Below, one piece after another: positions 62,901 through 64,000 of a DNA stretch of 64,000 bases. This stretch comes from Dimorphilus gyrociliatus (Eukaryota; Annelida; Polychaeta; Dinophilidae): positions 1-64,000 of the forward strand of contig CAJFCJ010000023.1 in the NCBI GenBank assembly GCA_904063045.1. Reading direction: 5' to 3'. Within the stretch, counting starts at the first letter, position 1. Each line of letters starts with the position of its first letter. The notes under the pieces were generated by a model. That model ran no database searches, was not told where the DNA came from, and saw nothing but the letters and a program-made list of their open reading frames with translations. A program made the translations under genes and the position numbers.

Positions 62901-63665
62901 GAGAACGACGACGTCGTAATATTATTTCAAAAGATAAACAAATATCTGATTCACGTTCTTGGGAAACATGGAGGGAACCTCAGAAAATTGACGAACAAGA
63001 TGTTGGCTACGGACGTTTTAGTGAAGAACCACGTCAAGACGAAGATAATTTCAGAGATTATAGAATGTATTCAACTGAGATACCAAGGAGTAGTCAAAGA
63101 CAATCTGACCTTCAAATATGGCCAACTGAACCTATTGAATATTCGAAATTGAATGATAAATATTTAGATCAAAGTATTACAGAGATTATTGATCCCAACA
63201 GTACCGATGATCGTGGCATTCACGATGAAACAACATCTCATTTATCTAGAACATCATCAGTGGTTTTGGAAAATCGTCTTGAAAAAGTCACAGGTAAGTG
63301 ATGGAAAAGTATAAAAATTTTGTTTGCAAAATGTGTTTTCTGTTTAGAACTATTTGCAAAATCCCAAGATCCAAACAAAAGTCTCGAAAGGCTTAACAGC
63401 TTCTTGCAAAGGGATACAAGACCGGATATGGACGATGCCTTTATTGATCCAGAAAACCAAGAATTTTGGAACGACTTAAATAGAAAATTAAGAGAGGTTT
63501 GTTGATTCTCTTTGTTTGCTACTCTATTAACAGAATTTTACTAATTCTCTTGATTGACAAAAACAACTAATATTTATTAATTTTATTTTGAACAAAAAGA
63601 TTTACTTCTTGAACTTAAATAGCAGGTGGTGGGCCTTATTTCAGACAAAACTGTACGATATCTAG
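56954..63665 (+). CDS. Spectrin-repeat protein (SESTD1/CCDC141-like) with long disordered tail
   Basis: Nine exons: 56954-57004, 57572-57749, 57874-57998, 58748-59130, 59194-59321, 59384-59493, 59567-63293, 63348-63496, 63645-63665. Total 4872 nt, 1623 residues. Residues 20 to about 590 are helical with spectrin-repeat periodicity, including HEELELK, RFHRFFEELSRSL, and RTCEQNAIQAIQWI, a typical repeat start. Order and motifs recall SESTD1, CCDC141 or the spectrin part of the Trio/Dbl group; no Sec14, SH3 or GEF domain is seen. Residues ~590-1567 are disordered, rich in Gln, Asn, Pro, Tyr, Arg, Asp, all in one 3.7-kb exon. The last exon (six residues, TKLYDI) is the least certain. Probably a cytoskeletal scaffold. 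Confidence 0.78.
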
Positions 63666-63815
63666 TATCTCTTTTAGCATATTTAGAATAATGATTTTAG
63701 TTCTGAGTTAATTGCTGTGTGCATTGTTGAATATGATGTTGCTTTCCGCGACACATAAAGTTGGCAACAAGAAGTGTAGTCAAAGATTTCGATTTGAAAC
63801 GTGAGATATTACATT
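63666..63815 (-). pseudogene. Decayed copy of the amine oxidase 3' exon segment
   Basis: On the minus strand, about 63760-63705, the sequence reads GKATSYSTMHTA-like residues and shares GTGCATTGTTGAATATGAT with 63896-63914 of the amine oxidase exon, with related bases on both sides. It lies downstream of that gene's stop codon, so it is either a dead duplicate of the exon or an unused alternative terminal exon. Confidence 0.45.
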
Positions 63816-64000
63816 TTATATAGTGTATATAGGAATTTTCCGAGATTGGTAATCTATTATGCGACGTGCCTCACGTTTTCCGGAATCAACTGCGCCGTGC
63901 ATTGTTGAATATGATTGTGGTATAGTAGCTTCTCCAGCAAATAAAATTCTAGGAACACTTTTGTCATCAAGAATAGGATCAGAGTAGTTAGCATAATCGA
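63816..64000 (-). CDS. Flavin amine oxidase, C-terminal end (partial)
   Basis: The minus-strand frame, open to the window edge, ends at TAA 63818-63816 and contains RILFAGEATIPQSYSTMHGA followed by SGKREARRI. This is the C-terminal FAD-binding signature of flavin amine oxidases (polyamine/spermine oxidase, LSD1 group: FAGEAT...YSTMHGA..SG.REA). With only 61 residues the subfamily is not fixed; spermine/polyamine oxidase is the best guess. It is convergent with the spectrin-repeat gene, 150 bp apart. Confidence 0.85.
   Translation of the reverse strand, partial: DYANYSDPILDDKSVPRILFAGEATIPQSYSTMHGAVDSGKREARRIIDYQSRKIPIYTI

Noticed and set aside
1-64000. CRISPR arrays, operons, bacterial promoters, tRNA or rRNA genes
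   Set aside because: The window is eukaryotic with spliced genes; no regularly spaced repeats, cloverleaf or rRNA-like stretches were recognised by eye.

Overview
The window is AT-rich animal genomic DNA. Genes are split by short GT-AG introns, mostly 50-80 nt, with some of several hundred bases, and carry metazoan domain types: Ig/FnIII, MAM, DEG/ENaC, class A GPCR, TRIM, BEN, CD225 and S1 proteases. The compact introns, expanded proteases and ion channels, and fairly gene-dense layout suggest a small-bodied invertebrate, possibly spiralian such as a miniature annelid. That placement is inference. I assembled exons by hand from splice signals and phase; each multi-exon model closes in frame.

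Left part (1-6.8 kb): a partial type II glycosyltransferase runs off the left edge. A complete fucosyltransferase-like gene follows. Next is a mosaic block in which a 186-bp copy of an exon from the downstream Ig gene, a decayed BEL/Pao gag fragment and a truncated copy of the fucosyltransferase-like gene are joined, all in the same sense.

6.8-16.4 kb, minus strand: an Ig-domain protein with a 660-residue acidic tail, an FnIII/Ig protein, and an orphan GPCR. Both Ig genes have a perfect RFX X-box just upstream of the start codon, so they may be co-regulated ciliary genes.

17-37 kb: a MINPP-like histidine phosphatase with an altered catalytic motif, a dispanin-like membrane protein, a secreted five-MAM protein, a convergent pair of DEG/ENaC channels, a coiled-coil BEN-domain protein and a TRIM protein.

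38-53.5 kb: a cluster of six chymotrypsin/elastase-like serine proteases, three on plus and three on minus, around a second GPCR. Five copies have the 10-mer TATATAAACG exactly 69 bp upstream of the ATG; the divergent copy has it 51 bp upstream. There is also a promoter/exon-1 relic, a degenerate BEL/Pao element at a spacer breakpoint, and signs of gene conversion. One copy has its zymogen cleavage residues swapped.

53.5-64 kb: a long intergenic stretch, then a large spectrin-repeat protein (SESTD1/CCDC141-like) with a disordered tail, convergent with the 3' end of a flavin amine oxidase that runs off the right edge.

I saw no convincing tRNA, rRNA, CRISPR or complete transposon. Function calls rest on motif recognition only; no database search was possible.
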